NCBI GenBank assembly: GCA_030267565.1
Contig: BRXU01000002.1
Span: 2,232,001 to 2,296,000 of the forward strand
Source of the DNA: Pleodorina starrii
Taxonomy: Eukaryota; Chlorophyta; Chlorophyceae; Chlamydomonadales; Volvocaceae
DNA: 64,000 nucleotides
Reading direction: 5' to 3'
The position numbers and the translations under genes were made by a program. The notes under the pieces are model-generated. The model did not search any database. It was not told where the DNA came from and saw only the letters and a program-made list of their open reading frames with translations. Of the stretch, positions 1 through 10,526 are shown piece after piece; positions within the stretch are counted from its first letter, which is position 1, and each line of letters starts with the position of its first letter.

Positions 1-151
1 GCCCTCGAAAGGGTAGCTGCCAGGTGCCCTGCGCCAGTTGCCACAGCTGCCTAGGCCGGATTCGCGCTCCGCCGAACAAGCCACCGCCGCCGCAGCAGCA
101 GCTGCCGCCCCGTGACGTGTGACGCCTGATCTCGTCCTTGCGTCCCGCCAG

Positions 152-3100
152 GCAACTGTACGACACAATGCAAGACTTTGCTGCTGGACTGCACCAGCTG
201 GGCGTCGTCAAACACGACAAGGTACGACGGAGCCGCGGAGCCGCGTCGCCCTAAGCTATCCGCCCCCCCTGGCTCTGCGCTGCTCTGCGTCTGTCGCTGG
301 TGGCCTGCACCCCGCCCATTTCCGCCTACCGCGGACGCCCTCCCCTCCGCCGGCTCTTCTTCCTCGCCCCACCCACCATCGCCCCACCCACCAGCCAGCG
401 GCCGAAACCCGTCCTAGTTACGTATATTGCCAACTACCCTCCTCCCTCCTCCCAACCAGGTGGCCCTCTTCAGCGAGAATTCGAGTCACTGGCTGGTGGC
501 TGATGGTGCCATCATGGCGTGCGGCGCGGCCGGGGTGGTCCGGGGCGCCACAGCGCCGCCCGAGGAGCTTCTCTACATCGCCCAGCACAGCGGCGCGGTG
601 GGGCTGGTGGTGCAGGACGGAGCGGCGCTGGGCAAGCTGGTGGCGGCGGGCCAGGCGCACGAGCGGGCTCAGGTGAGTGTGGGTTGAGGCGACCGGCCGG
701 CCGACTGTGTGTGGCCTGAGTCAGTCGCTACAGGCCTCTCTGGCTGCTCCATGCTAGGGAAGCGTATCTGTGACCTCTGATGGGGTCGCAAAGGGTCGCA
801 CATGACGATGTTGACACCCACAGACTGACTGGTCGCTGGGAAGTCCCTTGGTCAACATGCACACACGCACACATGCACACACGCCGACACCCACATATGC
901 ATGCACAATTGCACATACCCCGGTTGCGACTGCCCTCGCGCCTCTGCGCCGCCGCAGGAGCCCAACCCGCTGCGCGCGCTCCGCTTTGTGGTGCTGCTGT
1001 GGGGGGAAGCCGACCCAGCGCACGCGGCGGAGCTGGCGTGCCCGGTGCTGTCGTACAGCGCCGTACTGCGCAGCGGCGAGGCGGCGCGCGGCGCGGGCGG
1101 CTTTACTCCCGCTGCGGTCTCGCCGCAGGACCTGGCCACACTGGTTTACACGTCCGGAACCACGGGTCAGCACCGGAGACACTGCGGGGGCTGGATGGGA
1201 CTTGTCATTTGCGTGCACGTGCATGTGATGCATCATGTGTATGGCCGACGCGCAGTTGCGCGAATCGGCTGCGCCGCGCTTTTTCCCCCACGTGCGCAAG
1301 CCTCCCAACCCCACAACCCTACGCCTACTGCCCTCTCTTCCCCCTTGCGGGGCTCCCCGCACCAGCCCCGCCTCGCCATCGCCGGACGCATCTTCCCGAC
1401 ATGACTGGCGGGCGTCACGTCATGTCGAATTGCAGGCGGGTACTTACCCACCCTAGCAGGAATACCCGTGATGCCGGACAAGAAGCCATCCATAGGACCA
1501 GCGCGCATACCGTATTAGGTGCCTGAGGCCAGCCCCGCAGGATGCCGTACCCCCTCTTCGCTTCCCGCTCACCCCCTTCCACACACCCACACACACATAC
1601 CCGCAGGCCACCCCAAGGGCGTCATGCTGAGCCACGCCAACCTGACCTACCAGGTCAACAACCTGTCGCATTTTTTGGCGGTGCAGCCGGGGGACCGTGT
1701 GCTGTCGCTGCTGCCGCCCTGGCACATCTATGAGCGTACCTGCTCCTACTTCGTGCTCGGCAGCGGAGGACACCAGGTAAGAGGCAACCAGGCCACGTTG
1801 ACGGCGCGGGCGGCCACACGGCCCGATTCGCTGCACGGCACCGGGTTGCGCCGCCAGCGGGGGGTCATTTACGGTATCTTGTTGAACGGCGCCGCCACCG
1901 CCGCTGCTTCCGCTGCCCTGCCGCAGGTATACACCAACATTCGCCGTCTGCGCGACGACCTGACCGTCTTCCCGCCTGACCACTTCGTCTGTGTGCCGCT
2001 GGTGCTGGACACGCTTCACTCGCGAGTACGACAGCGCCTAGCGGCGGGCCCCGCCCACCGCGCCGCCATCGCGTCAGCGCTGCTGGCGGTGGGGGCCGCC
2101 TACGTGCGCGCGCGGCGCGTGGCGACCGGGCTGTCGGTGCAGCATGCGCTGCCGGTCGCGGAGGGAGGGCTGGTGGGGCTGGCCCGGCGCTGGGCGGCGG
2201 TGCTGGGGGCGGCTCTGCTGACGGCTCTGCTGACGCCGCTGCACTGGCTGGCGCGAAAGCTGGTGTACGGCAAGGTATGGCAGGGACGCGGTGCGGCACG
2301 GTGCGGCACACGCGTGCGTTCGGAAGGGCATATGGTGCGGCTGCTGCTGGGCGCGTCGCATACTGCTGCGACTGGACCGTGGCCGTCACTTTCTTGGATA
2401 CTTCTTAACTAAAAAATTGGAGCAGCTTCTCATGATGCGTCGGCGGCGCACGGGGCGCACGGCACCACACACCCTCAAGAGTTCCGGCCTCCCTTTTTCT
2501 CCTCCGGCCCGGCTCCGCCTGCAGATCCGGGAGGCTCTGGGCGTGCGCAAGACGGTGGTGAGTGGCGGCGGCTCGCTGGCCTCGCACCTGGACGACTTTT
2601 ACGAGACGCTGGGGCTGCCGGTGCTCAACGGCTGGGGCCTCACCGAGACGTCGCCGGTGCTGGCCTGCAGGCGCGCGGAGCCGTCGGGGCAGGTGCGCGG
2701 CAGAGGGGTGAAACAAAGGAACGATGGAACGTGGAATGGCGGGCTTTGCGGCGGCGTGGTGCGGGTGCATGGTGGGAGTACCGTATGCCGTGGGCGATGA
2801 CGCCTTGTCGGCGCGTTAGCAGGCTACCTTGGGCCCATGGCTACCGTGACCCCATGCCCTGCATGAAGAACCGTCTCGCAGCGGACTCAACTGGGACCGC
2901 CACCACCACCGGTGCATACCGCACCTGGGACCTGAGCACCTGACCCTGTGACCCCTTGCATGTGCAGAACGTACGCGGCAGTGTGGGCGTGCCCACCCCC
3001 GGCACGCAGCTGCGCGTGGTGGACCCCGAGACGTTGGAGCCGCTGCCGGAGGGGCGGCAGGGCCTGGTGCTGGCCCGGGGTCCGGGTGTGATGGCGGGCT

Positions 3101-4497
3101 ACTTCAGGGACGAGGCGGCCACTGCCAAGGCCTTTCGGGCGGGAGACGGCTGGTTCGACACGGGTGGGTGGGTGGGTGGGTGGGTGGGTGGGTGCGGGGC
3201 CGGTCTGTGCGAGCGGAGGTGGGGGACACCCCGGGGGTGGGGTCCAAAGACCGCAATTACGACCCTTCGGAGGGTCTGGCGCCCATTGTACGGCAAAAAC
3301 AACAACAACAACCACAACACAAGCGGTGCGCGAAACCCAGTCATCAAACCAAACGTAAGCAGGCGCTCCTGCAGCTTCAAATCTGCCAAACCCATCAAAT
3401 AAGGTTACCGTGTCGAGCGAAACCCCCGGCCCTCCCCGCCCCGCTGCACACACGCGCAGGTGACCTGGGCTGGGTGGCCCCCAGCGGTGTGCCCGGCTCC
3501 AGCTGCTCGGGCCACCTGGTGCTGACTGGTCGCGCCAAGGACACGATTGTGCTCAGCTCGGGCAAGAACGTGGAGCCGCAGCCAATTGAGGACGCGGTGG
3601 CGGCGTCGAGCCTGATCAAGCATGTGGTGCTGGTGGGGCAGGTGCGTGAGAGGGAGGGAGGGAGGGAGGGAGGGAGGCCGTGTGGTGGGACGTGTGGTGG
3701 GGCAAAAGGCTCTGCCGGAGGCGCGGCGGGCGCCAGCCCGCCAACCGGCACGTGCGCGTCTTCGGCGCCGCCCCTGACCGGAGCCTCGGCAGAACGCTTT
3801 GACAGCACATTCGTTGCCACGTCACGTAACAGCGGGGCAGGGCAACGCCCCCCTTTCTCCAGACACCGCGGTACGGTAGTCGAGGGGCCGGGCACCGGTG
3901 TTGCCGGAGCCGGAGCCTTTTGCCCGGGGCTTTTGTGGTGGGGTTGTTGCGGATGTTTAGGTTTGGTACCAGGCGGATGCGTATTTTTGCAGAGCTGCAC
4001 AAGTGCACATGCAGGAACATGTCGGCTGCTGGTGCCGCGCGCCGCTGCCCTCTTGGTGTGCAGGACAAGCGGGAGCTGGGTGCGCTGGTGTGGCCGGATG
4101 AGGACGCTCTGGCGGCCGCGCCCGAGGCCTCCCTGACGGCGGAGGAGCTGGAAGCGCGCATGACGGAAGAGGTGTCGAGGTGCGGCGGCGGGACATGCGG
4201 GACAGTGTGGGATGGCACAACGGTGCCAGGCGCTCTCGGTCGGCCCCGGCCCTGTCTGGCCTCGTCTTGCGCTCGTCCCACTCTTTTCCGTGCCTTCGTC
4301 CCCCATCTTTCCGCAGCCTGAACTCGGCTCGTCCCGACTACCACGTGTTTGAGCACGTGGCGCACGTGGCGGTGGTGCGCACGCCGCTGAGCGTCGAGGA
4401 CGGCACGCTGACGCGCACCATGAAGCCGCGGCGGCCGGAGATCATGAAGCGCCACGCGACGGCGGCTGAGGCGCTGCTGGCGAGGCTGCGCGGCTGA
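152..4497 (+). CDS. Long-chain acyl-[acyl-carrier-protein] synthetase, AAE15/AAE16-like, 5' partial
   Basis: This is an AMP-forming acyl-activating enzyme that adenylates a fatty acid and transfers it to ACP or CoA; plant AAE15/16 homologues act in plastids. Exons are 152-221, 460-672, 958-1165, 1607-1776, 1927-2274, 2525-2692, 2968-3163, 3460-3641, 4064-4179 and 4317-4497. All junctions are GT-AG and in phase, giving 616 residues plus stop. The ATP/AMP P-loop reads LVYTSGTTGHPKGVMLSH and is split by the intron at 1166. Further signatures are NGWGLTETSP (2627-2656), GWFDTGDLGW across the 3163/3460 junction, LTGRAKDTIVLSSGKNVEP (3523-3579), and the C-terminal TRTMKPRR whose Lys is the usual adenylation lysine. 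The ~116-residue segment between the P-loop and the TETSP block has the long hydrophobic helix (ALLTALLTPLHWLARKLV) typical of AAE15/16 rather than of peroxisomal LACS. The first exon(s), including any transit peptide, lie upstream of the window. Confidence 0.92.
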
Positions 4498-5225
4498 GGC
4501 GCGGGGCCTGACGGAGCAAAACGGCGCTGCGCGGGTGCGGGCCCCTCCGGCCCTATGCAGCGGTAAGGTACCTGGCAGGGGCCGGCAGGAGGTAACCGCG
4601 AACGGCGGCGGTCGCGCAAAGTGGCTACAAACTGGGTGGCAGGCTGGTAAGGGGCAGGGGAAGGAGAAGCAGTGGAGAGGGATAGGGCATGGGCACGGCT
4701 GTTGGAAGTCTCAGCCCAGGGGGATGGCGGTTTGTGAATCACGGGCGACAGCGGGCGTGACCCTGGGTGGGCGGGTGTTGCCATCTGCTATGCGACGTGT
4801 GGTTGGTTGGCATATTAGCGAATTCTGGTATGTTGTCGCAGGAATGTGGTGCTCATGTGGTGCCCATTCCTTCTTTTGGTCCACATTGCTCAAGAGAAGT
4901 AGCGTCCAGTGTGCCGTACCTGCCGTATTATGCTGTGTGGGCCTCCCATCGGCCGCGTTTATTCTTTCTACGCTGCGTTGGTAGCCCCGTTGGTTCGCGG
5001 CCTGCTATATTGCATCATCCAGCTATAATGATGAATATGGCGTGCAAGTCGGATAATTACAGTCCGGTACTGCCGTACAGTCCATACGGGCTGGTCGTGA
5101 TGAGGTCTAAAAGGAATGCCAATGCCAACATTTGACGTTCCACCTTGGTGTCGAGTAGAGGACATGGGGCCTAAGTCCATTGGCATTCTTAAGGCCATGT
5201 ACCTCCAACCCTCCGCCTGACTACC
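4498..5225. other. Convergent 3' intergenic region
   Basis: About 0.7 kb between the synthetase stop and the poly(A) candidate of the oppositely oriented Yos1-like gene. It should hold the 3' UTRs. I see no TGTAA on the + strand here, no coding block and no conspicuous repeat. Confidence 0.5.
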
Positions 5226-5230
5226 TTACA
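5226..5230 (-). other. Candidate TGTAA poly(A) signal of the Yos1-like gene
   Basis: TTACA on the + strand reads TGTAA on the minus strand, about 217 nt past the Yos1-like stop. TGTAA is the standard polyadenylation signal in volvocine algae. Confidence 0.45.
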
Positions 5231-5446
5231 TGAACCCACGGGGTGTCGCCTCGCGCGTTACCCCATATCCGTGTGCGGGCGGGTCAATTGTTGATTCCTA
5301 CACAGCTGGACAAGGTGTGCCTCATGAGCACGGCTTGGGTTGCGCGGTGCGCAGCCAAGCATTTTCGTGCGCCTCATTCGTTTGTGTATCGACCGTCTCC
5401 GAGCGGCGCAGGCCTTGTGGTGGTCTTCGTCGGATCGATGTAGCCG

Positions 5447-5904
5447 CTAGCCAAATATTAATTTTATAAGGACGACGAGGGCGTTTATAGGTACTAGCAC
5501 GCCTGCCGTGTGGGAGGTGGGAGCGGGGCGCGCCGAGAGTGTTGTCAGCGTGATTAGGAGTGAGTTTCATGGGTGAGGCCGGTGAGGTGAGCCTGAGGAG
5601 GGACGAGGCGGTAGGCCAACTTACCCCGGAAATAGTGGACAGCGTGGATGCCGCCTATTATTGACATCTTTAATGAATTGGATTCCCGCATTTGGGAAAA
5701 CCCAAAGCCGCCTGCAGCACCAATATGCAGTTTTGAGTAGGAAACGATCGCGCAAACCACGAGGAACTTATCGCGTCCCAGCTTACGCTTTTCAAGGAAT
5801 CGGTCATTGTTCAAAACTGCCACGCCGTTGAACATAAGCAGAACTGCCTGAACGTGCAGTCCAGCGGACGTTCCGTCGAGTTGAGTCGCGGTCAAAAAGG
5901 CCAT
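5447..5904 (-). CDS. Yos1/IER3IP1-like small membrane protein (ER-Golgi transport)
   Basis: Three exons on the minus strand (5904-5787, 5711-5625, 5502-5447) splice to an 86-residue protein. Yos1 (yeast) and IER3IP1 (animals) are ~80-residue, two-TM proteins of the ER/Golgi needed for vesicle traffic with Yip1/Yif1. Visible family features: N-terminal hydrophobic segment VQAVLLMFNGVAVL followed directly by the NNDRFL block (NEDRFL/HEERFL in relatives), a central SLKMSIIGGIHAVHYFRG, and the C-terminal VLVPINALVVLIKLIFG then stop. Splice sites are GTAAGC/CAG and GTAAGT/CAG and all phases agree (118+87+56 nt). The start chosen is the ATG at 5904 (MAF...), which keeps the MAF beginning seen in animal relatives; a longer in-frame ORF reaches 5985. 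The gene is easily missed because the last exon is only 56 nt. Confidence 0.85.
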
Positions 5905-6252
5905 AGTCCCTTGAATAAAATTACGGGACCAATCCTTACTTGTAAAAGAGTCCAGAGCGTCATACTGATGTTCTATTACAGGCAAAACGAATCGTGCGGA
6001 AACACTTAAATAACTGTGCGGTTAAGTGCACAGGTGCTCTGTCCCTTGCAACTACACACTATCAAGCTTTCAAAAAAATCTCACTGCTGCTTCAGCGTGT
6101 TCCAGCGAGGGCTCATTCGCGGACTGACGCCACATGACACCCTCGTACAACCGTACAACCGTTCCAGCCCCCAACGGACTCCCGACGTCCCGAGGTCGCC
6201 TCGCTCTATGCCAAACGTTCTGTGTAAGTTAGCGGACCGAATATTAAACACC
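5905..6252. promoter_or_regulatory. Shared divergent promoter region (Yos1-like / SOUL)
   Basis: About 350 bp separate the two head-to-head starts, so both promoters and 5' UTRs must lie here or overlap. AT content is clearly higher than in the surrounding introns. No TATA box is unambiguous. Confidence 0.4.
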
Positions 6253-8125
6253 ATGGCTGGGCTATTGTGCACAATCTTTACGCTGCTGGCGCTTGGTAGA
6301 GTGCCAGAGCACTGCCTGACGCGAGAGGCTCCATGGTTCTGCCACGACCTCGACTGCCCTCCTTACGACGTACTGGAAACCTTTGGCAAAGATGTTGAGC
6401 TTAGGGATTACAATGCCGGTGAGTGGTAGAGCGTTGTGAGTGCGGTGATGGTTACCGGCCCGAACGGGTGGCGGAGCGCCCCCGGCCCGGCATGCCGCAC
6501 GATGGCAACCTGTCGATGCCATATTCAAAATTGAACGGCTTTCAATCCACCTCGGACGCTCTTATTACAGAGAGCAGTTGCCCACTTCATTTGAGTCCGG
6601 CCCTTGGGCCCATGGTTCCTTACCGACCTGTTATTTCCGGACCCCAGTTTGCGTCCGGCGGGACCGGGCGGCCTTTCAGTTATGCATGACGCACTCGAAG
6701 CCACGAGGCCGTACCCCTAATTTCCGTTTCCAGAGGGGCGGTGTTGTTGGTGCAGTGGGCTCCAGACCCTCAGACAGGGGCGGTGTGTCCCTTCGTGCAG
6801 CCCTTCCGCGCAGCCTGCGGTCCAGGTCCTTTACCTGTCCCCGTCTGGGAGCGACCCGACCCGGTTGTCCTCCATCCCTGGCCCTTTGCTTGTGTAGATG
6901 AAGTGCTGCCTTTGCCCCCGCCCCTTTCCCCCTCCCTCCCCCGCAGGCGTCTGGGTGTCCACCAACCTGACCGACATGGACTACGACAGGGCAGTACGGA
7001 CTGGCTTCATGGTACGACCGCCGTACGCTGCCGGCTGCTGCATTACACATACCTGCTGCTGGGCTGCTGCGGCCACCGCGGCAATTCTCGACCGCTGCCC
7101 TCCGGACTCCGCCATCCCCTGACCGCCCGCCCGCCTCCCTGCCCGCCCGCCTCCCGGGATGCTCCATACCTGGTCCGTGGCCCCGCCCGCTCCCGCCCGC
7201 CCTCGCTTCCCCCCTCCCCCGGCCCCTCAGCGCCTGTTCGCCTACATCAGCGGCGCCAATGAGGAGCTGCGGCGCATCGACATGACGGCCCCCGTGCGCG
7301 TGGAGATGACCCCGGGCGCGGGGCCGTTCTGCGAGGACCACTACAAGGTGTCATTCTACGTGCCCTTCGGTCTGCAGGTGCGCAAGTGGTGCAGAGCTGT
7401 GGCGGTGGTGGGGCCGGTGGTGGGGTCGGGGGCGGGGACGGGGCGGAGCTGGTCTGCTCGGAGGAAGGCGGTATGGACTCGGTGGTCGAAAACCCCCCTG
7501 TGGTTAAGCTGCTGCGATGCGGGGTTGGGGTTCGTGCTGCCATCAGCGGGCGGGATGAATGGCGGGGCGGGGTGAACAACAGGGGTGGGGGGGGTGCCGA
7601 TTTCGGAAGATTTGCCCATGGCGCGGTTGCAGTGGGGTCGCCCGGCAGCTGCCCCCGACTGATCGGGCATCGACACGTACCGCGGCCAGCGTTGGCAGGC
7701 TGCCCCGCCGGTGTTCCGGCCTGTGCGCACGCCACCGGCAGAGCGCAAGCGTGCGTTCAGGCGGACGGGATTCCGGCGCGGCTCTGTGGGGGATCCGCCT
7801 AGGGGAACTTCGCCGCCGCCGCCGGTAGTCTGTGAACTGGGTCGGGCCCTCCCCCTCGCCTCCGCCCACCGGCCCGCAGGAGTCGCCGCCGGTGCCTACC
7901 AGCGGGGACGTGTACATCGACCCGGCGCCCGCCACCAAGTACTACGTCATGTCGTACGGCGGTCGTACGAATGAGAAGGAGATCGTGGACATGGCCACCG
8001 AGCTGGTGCAGCTGCTGGAGGGCGAGGGACTGCCGTACGACTTTGGCAGCTTCTACCACGCCGGGTACGACAGCCCGTTCCGGCTGTTCAACCGGCACAA
8101 CGAGGTGTGGATCCGGGCGGAGTAA
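6253..8125 (+). CDS. SOUL/HEBP heme-binding family protein, probably secreted
   Basis: Exons 6253-6418, 6947-7011, 7231-7377 and 7880-8125 splice in phase to 207 residues. A hydrophobic N-terminus (GLLCTIFTLLALG) looks like a signal peptide and is followed by APWFCHDLDCPPYDVL, the Cys-containing start of the SOUL domain also seen in animal HEBP2 and plant SOUL proteins. Next come the NEELRRIDMTAPVRVEM block and a C-terminal half ending FRLFNRHNEVWIRAE. The family binds heme or tetrapyrroles in several characterised members, but binding cannot be read from sequence. An in-frame upstream ATG at 6208 would add 15 residues; I prefer 6253 because it puts the hydrophobic stretch at the N-terminus. 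Candidate TGTAA signals follow at 8818-8822 and 8857-8861. Confidence 0.88.
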
Positions 8126-8817
8126 TCACGGCGCTGGAGGAAGTGGCCATGAGGTGATGTGTTTCCTGCTTTGCGGGTTGGGTTGAGGGAGATGTGGGTT
8201 TTGGGTGGGTGGACCTGTTGCTGGCCGCTAGCTCGTTGGTCGTTGCGTTTGGTTAGTTGTGGCGGTTGTGGTGGTTGTCTGCCAACTACCGGCAGAGGAG
8301 GGCGTCTGGGTCGGCGCGGCCGTTGCGAGCAAGGCACGCACATTTCCGCTTGTTGTTGTTCGTTGCTAGGATTGGCTCCAGACTCCTGGAACGCTGGAAG
8401 GTCAGAGCCAGCGGGCCAGGGGGCACTGCAGCAGTGGCGGCCAAGCTGTCCCGGTGTGGCCCCTGCAAGGCCATCCTGGCTGTACACCTGGCGCATGTAT
8501 AGAGCGTGCTTTGACCCGTGCGCGAGCACTGGCGAGCACTGTTTTAGGGGTTGGTATAGTGGACTCCAGCCTCCGAAAGAGTAGAGCGCTGTGTCGTTGC
8601 CTCGATCGCTTCTGGCGCTGCGGAGCCGCAACGGACAGACAAGGTGCGATGCAAGTGCGCTGCCGGCTAAATAGACCCGCTAACGGTGCGAGTACTAAAG
8701 TTGTATGGACAGCTAAGACTATTGGATGACGCCAACGGCCCGGGTAGTGTTAAAGGACGTGGTCCTGCGAGCGTAAGGGGCAGGGGCTGGGCGAGAGCAA
8801 GCGGAAGGCGCTGCTTT

Positions 8818-8822
8818 TGTAA
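8818..8822 (+). other. Candidate TGTAA poly(A) signal for the SOUL gene
   Basis: First TGTAA seen after the SOUL stop, about 690 nt downstream; a second copy lies at 8857-8861. Confidence 0.4.
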
Positions 8823-8861
8823 CTGTCCTCTCGGGAAGCTACATTTGGTCGCTTACTGTAA

Positions 8862-10225
8862 TGTTTCGTAATTGAGAGCTATGGCACCACCCACAGACTT
8901 CCCTGGGCGAACTCAGACAGCCGGCACGATGGCTGTGGTGCTCGTTTTTTCAGCCGTCGCATGTTTCGGCCCCTTGGGCAGGTGCATGAGCCGCGGCTGG
9001 AGCAATCGGCGTCGATTCGGATTTCGGAAAAGCACCGGAAGGCGCGGCGCGCTGCCGCTAGCGACATACAGCGATCCTCAATTTTGGCTGAGTGCAGAAA
9101 GGCCCCAACAGGATGACACGCCATAGTTGACATGGCTGCGAACTTCTCGAGCGCTGTTGCTGACGAGCGCGGCAGGCGGGGCCGGAACATGACTCCCGCT
9201 TTCATTTTAACCTGCGCCGTGACATCAAATCATGACATGGGCTTCGTCTCAGTTCCCCTTATTAAGGCCAGGCTTACGCCTGGTTCGAGCGACGACCCAT
9301 GGCTGGCAAATCCCTGCAAATCTTGCGCGCATGGGACGAGGGGTGACAAGCCATGCCGCAGCGAAATTCATTGGACATGCGGGGAGGTCACCGCGTTTGC
9401 TTTCTCGGAGAAGCGCCTGAGCGAAAGAACAGCTCGCATTTTTTGCGTGGCAAAGAAGTTTTCCGGTCGTGTCCACGTTTCCGCCTCTACGGTACGGCTC
9501 TCGATGAGACGAGCGTCCAAGGTCCGGACTCTCATCGCGGCCCAAAAAGCAGCATGCGCTTGCTCCAAAAGCTGTTGCAAAAATACGTGGTTAGAACGCT
9601 CAAGCACTGCACACATCACATCACATTCCTCTGCCAACCAGGCGCGCACAGGGGACGTCTTGGCTGCCTTGGCCGCAGAACCAGGCCAGGCCATTCGGCA
9701 TCGGTAGATCCTGAACCGACATGGCGCCAAACGGATGGCCGCGCTGTGAAGACTAGCAAGGCAACTTTGCAAGGGAGTGTCCGAGTCTCGCTGCATTGCG
9801 GGCAGCGGACAGCGATTTCGCGCGCCAAATTGCGCGGGCAGCCAACCCACGTTGCGCGCGCGTTCACAGCCGCGGATTCCTCTTCCTGACAAACCCCCGC
9901 AAGGTACAGGAGGGCTGCCGACGGGGAGATTTTTTTGGCGGGGCTCGAGCAGTGATGTTGCCAACATGTAGCCCTCTCTGCATGTTCCTGTGTTTGCCGT
10001 CTTGTTCGATAACTGTTCTAGATTAAATAGGAGCTCCCCATTCTGCTAGCGCTGGCTGGCTGCAACGCAGGGTTCCAGTTTTCCTGCGGTGCTTTTGCAG
10101 GCCACAACGAACGTTTGGCGAGCGCGACTTTGACTCCCAGCAAAAGTCTTTGCAAGTTGCGTTACGTGTACAGCGCGCACCATAGCAATTTAAAAAAAGC
10201 GGAGAGAGCGTTGCCCGGGAGAGCC
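8862..10225. other. Intergenic region upstream of the giant low-complexity gene
   Basis: About 1.36 kb with lower GC than the flanks. Open frames exist on both strands (for example 9353-9889 + and 9368-9967 -), but they overlap one another and none shows a recognisable motif. It presumably contains the promoter and 5' UTR of the next gene. Confidence 0.4.
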
Positions 10226-10495
10226 ATGTCCTCCCGACGTCGTCGTCCGCAGCAGCACGAGGCTGCAACTGCCGGCGGCGCCGCCTTCTCCCAGCCGCAG
10301 CAGCAGCGACAACCACCCTCCTCCTGGACGAGCATGGACACCGACGATGAGCTGGGCGGCGGCGGCGGTGTTGGCTCCGCAGCTCCCTCCTTCAGCACCC
10401 GTGCCGTACGACCGACCCAACAGCCGCCGCAACGGAAACTCAGCGCAGCCCAGCCGCGCACCGCACCGCTATCCGGCAACAGGCCATTTCAGGAG

Positions 10496-10526
<31 letters not shown>

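Noticed and set aside
1..151. A further 5' exon of the acyl-ACP synthetase within the first 151 bases
   Set aside because: No frame shows conserved AAE15-like residues or a convincing acceptor and donor; the 5' exons are most likely outside the window.
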